Part shown: positions 20,246 to 21,281 of the stretch, one piece after another | How the letters are laid out: every line of letters begins with the position of its first letter | Numbering within the stretch: the first letter of the stretch is position 1 | NCBI GenBank assembly: GCA_002451175.1 | Contig: DKBI01000049.1 | Coordinates: 11,560-32,840 of the forward strand | From: Betaproteobacteria bacterium UBA6904 | GTDB taxonomy: Bacteria; Pseudomonadota; Gammaproteobacteria; Burkholderiales; SG8-39 | Length of the DNA: 21,281 nucleotides | Direction: 5' to 3' | Program-made: the position numbers and the translations under genes | The notes under the pieces: generated by a model | What the model saw: the letters and a program-made list of their open reading frames with translations, nothing else | Told to the model about the DNA's origin: nothing | The model's database searches: none

Positions 20246-21281
20246 ATGGCCCGCACCGCCAAAGCAGTGATCTGCCGTGAATTGAACAAGCCGGTCGTCG
20301 TCGAGGAAATCCGCGTCGATTCGCCCAAGCGCGGCGAGGTGATGGTGAAGGTGGCGGCTTGCGGCGTGTGCCACTCCGACCTGTCGGCGACCAATGGGAC
20401 GATCGCGCTGCCGCCGCCGCTGGTGCTGGGCCACGAGGCCGCGGGCGAGGTCGTCGAGGTGGGCGAGGGCGTCACGGGACTCGCGGTCGGCGATCACGTC
20501 GTCTCCTCGTTCATTTACATGTGCGGGACCTGCCGGTTCTGCGCCGCCGGCCGGCCCGTGCTGTGCCTGCAGCAGCACAAGGCGCTGACGACGCCGCTCG
20601 AGGGCACGCCGCGCACGCGCGATCAGGCCGGCCAGCCGCTCGGCATCTTCTCGGGCTGCGGGGTCATGGCCGAGTACGCGACGCTGTCGGTGGAAAACGT
20701 GGTGAAGATCGACCCGAAGATCCCGCTCGATCGCGCGGCGCTCGTCGGCTGCGCGGTCACGACCGGGGTCGGCGCGGTATTCAACACCGCGCGCGTGGAG
20801 CCGGGCGCGACGGTCGCCGTGCTGGGCTGCGGCGGCGTCGGCCTCAACGCGATCCAGGGCGCGGTGATCGCGGGTGCCGAGCGCGTGATCGCGGTGGACA
20901 CCATGGAGGCGAAGCTCGCCCTGGCGAAGCAGTTCGGCGCGACGGACACGCTGCTCGCGAAGCCGGGCGAGGACGTCGCGAAGGCGCTGAAGAAGATGAC
21001 CGGCATCGGGCCCGACTACGCGTTCGAGTGCGTGGGCGCGGGGCCGCTCGCCGAGGCGGCCTACCGGGCGATCCGCCGCGGCGGCAAGGCGGTGATCGTC
21101 GGCGTGGCGCGCCCGACCGAGGCGATGTCCTTCAAGCCGATGACCATGGTGTTCGAGGAGAAGACTCTGCAGGGCAGCTACTTCGGCACCTGCGTGCCGC
21201 GCGTCGATTTTCCGCGGATGCTCAATCTGTACATGGCCGGCAAGCTCAAGCTCGACGAGCTGATCACGCGGCGCTACACGG
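20246..21281 (+). CDS. Zinc-dependent alcohol dehydrogenase, MDR class I/III type (3' end outside the window)
   Basis: This NAD-dependent enzyme oxidises alcohols or reduces aldehydes. 345 residues are visible of an expected 365-375. The catalytic zinc ligands are Cys42 (CGVCHSD), His63 with Glu64 (GHEA), and a later Cys in VGCAVTTGVGAV. The structural zinc site is complete: Cys93, Cys96, Cys99 and Cys107. The Rossmann motif is VLGCGGVGLNAI, followed by AERVIAVD, whose Asp points to NAD rather than NADP. The pattern is that of class III/AdhC- and AdhD-like long-form enzymes, including formaldehyde or mycothiol/NDMA-type relatives, but the exact class cannot be fixed without the C-terminus. 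The ATG has GGAG six bases upstream. A candidate promoter lies in the 62-bp gap after the DUF3999 gene. Confidence 0.93.
   Translation, partial: MARTAKAVICRELNKPVVVEEIRVDSPKRGEVMVKVAACGVCHSDLSATNGTIALPPPLVLGHEAAGEVVEVGEGVTGLAVGDHVVSSFIYMCGTCRFCAAGRPVLCLQQHKALTTPLEGTPRTRDQAGQPLGIFSGCGVMAEYATLSVENVVKIDPKIPLDRAALVGCAVTTGVGAVFNTARVEPGATVAVLGCGGVGLNAIQGAVIAGAERVIAVDTMEAKLALAKQFGATDTLLAKPGEDVAKALKKMTGIGPDYAFECVGAGPLAEAAYRAIRRGGKAVIVGVARPTEAMSFKPMTMVFEEKTLQGSYFGTCVPRVDFPRMLNLYMAGKLKLDELITRRYT

Overview
The window is a gene-dense, strongly GC-rich stretch of a bacterial chromosome. It fits a high-GC proteobacterium, most likely a betaproteobacterium. The reasons are GGAGG-type ribosome binding sites, ATGA and stop/start overlaps, a YfcG-type glutathione transferase, paired large and small acyl-CoA dehydrogenase subunits, and a DUF2339-DUF3999 membrane pair. 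The taxonomic placement is inference. I see no rRNA, tRNA, CRISPR array, insertion sequence or phage gene.

Layout. (1) 1-1502, minus: a GMC-family flavin alcohol dehydrogenase, cut by the left edge. (2) 1617-8034, plus: seven tightly packed genes that look like one operon. They are two acyl-CoA dehydrogenase subunits, a CurA-like NADPH-dependent ene-reductase, a small RDD membrane protein starting at TTG, a YfcG-like GST, an SDR and an MFS carrier. The set suggests uptake and oxidative or reductive processing of a carboxylic acid or hydrophobic xenobiotic; the substrate is not visible. (3) 8091-9280, minus: an SDR and a hotdog thioesterase joined by a TGATG overlap. A strong GC hairpin lies between this pair and the convergent MFS gene. 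(4) 9342-11940, plus: an ADP-forming acyl-CoA synthetase and a MaoC-type (R)-hydratase. Groups 2-4 together look like an acyl-CoA catabolism neighbourhood. (5) 12079-20183, plus: an ArsR-type repressor behind an AT-rich promoter carrying a perfect palindrome, then an MFS-PlsC fusion, a GNAT-class V aminotransferase fusion, a DUF2339 polytopic protein and a DUF3999 exported, membrane-anchored protein. (6) 20246-end, plus: a zinc-dependent alcohol dehydrogenase, cut by the right edge.

The most interesting part is region 5. Two different two-domain fusion proteins sit back to back. One joins a lysophospholipid-transporter-like MFS to a PlsC acyltransferase but has no AMP-binding domain. The other joins an autoinducer-synthase/FeeM-like GNAT to a PhnW-like PLP aminotransferase in which the usual substrate-carboxylate arginine appears to be glutamine. 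An N-acyltransferase next to an O-acyltransferase recalls the OlsB/OlsA logic of ornithine lipid synthesis. I therefore propose, as inference only, an ArsR-controlled module that makes and moves an uncharacterised amino-lipid, with the DUF2339/DUF3999 pair as possible envelope partners.
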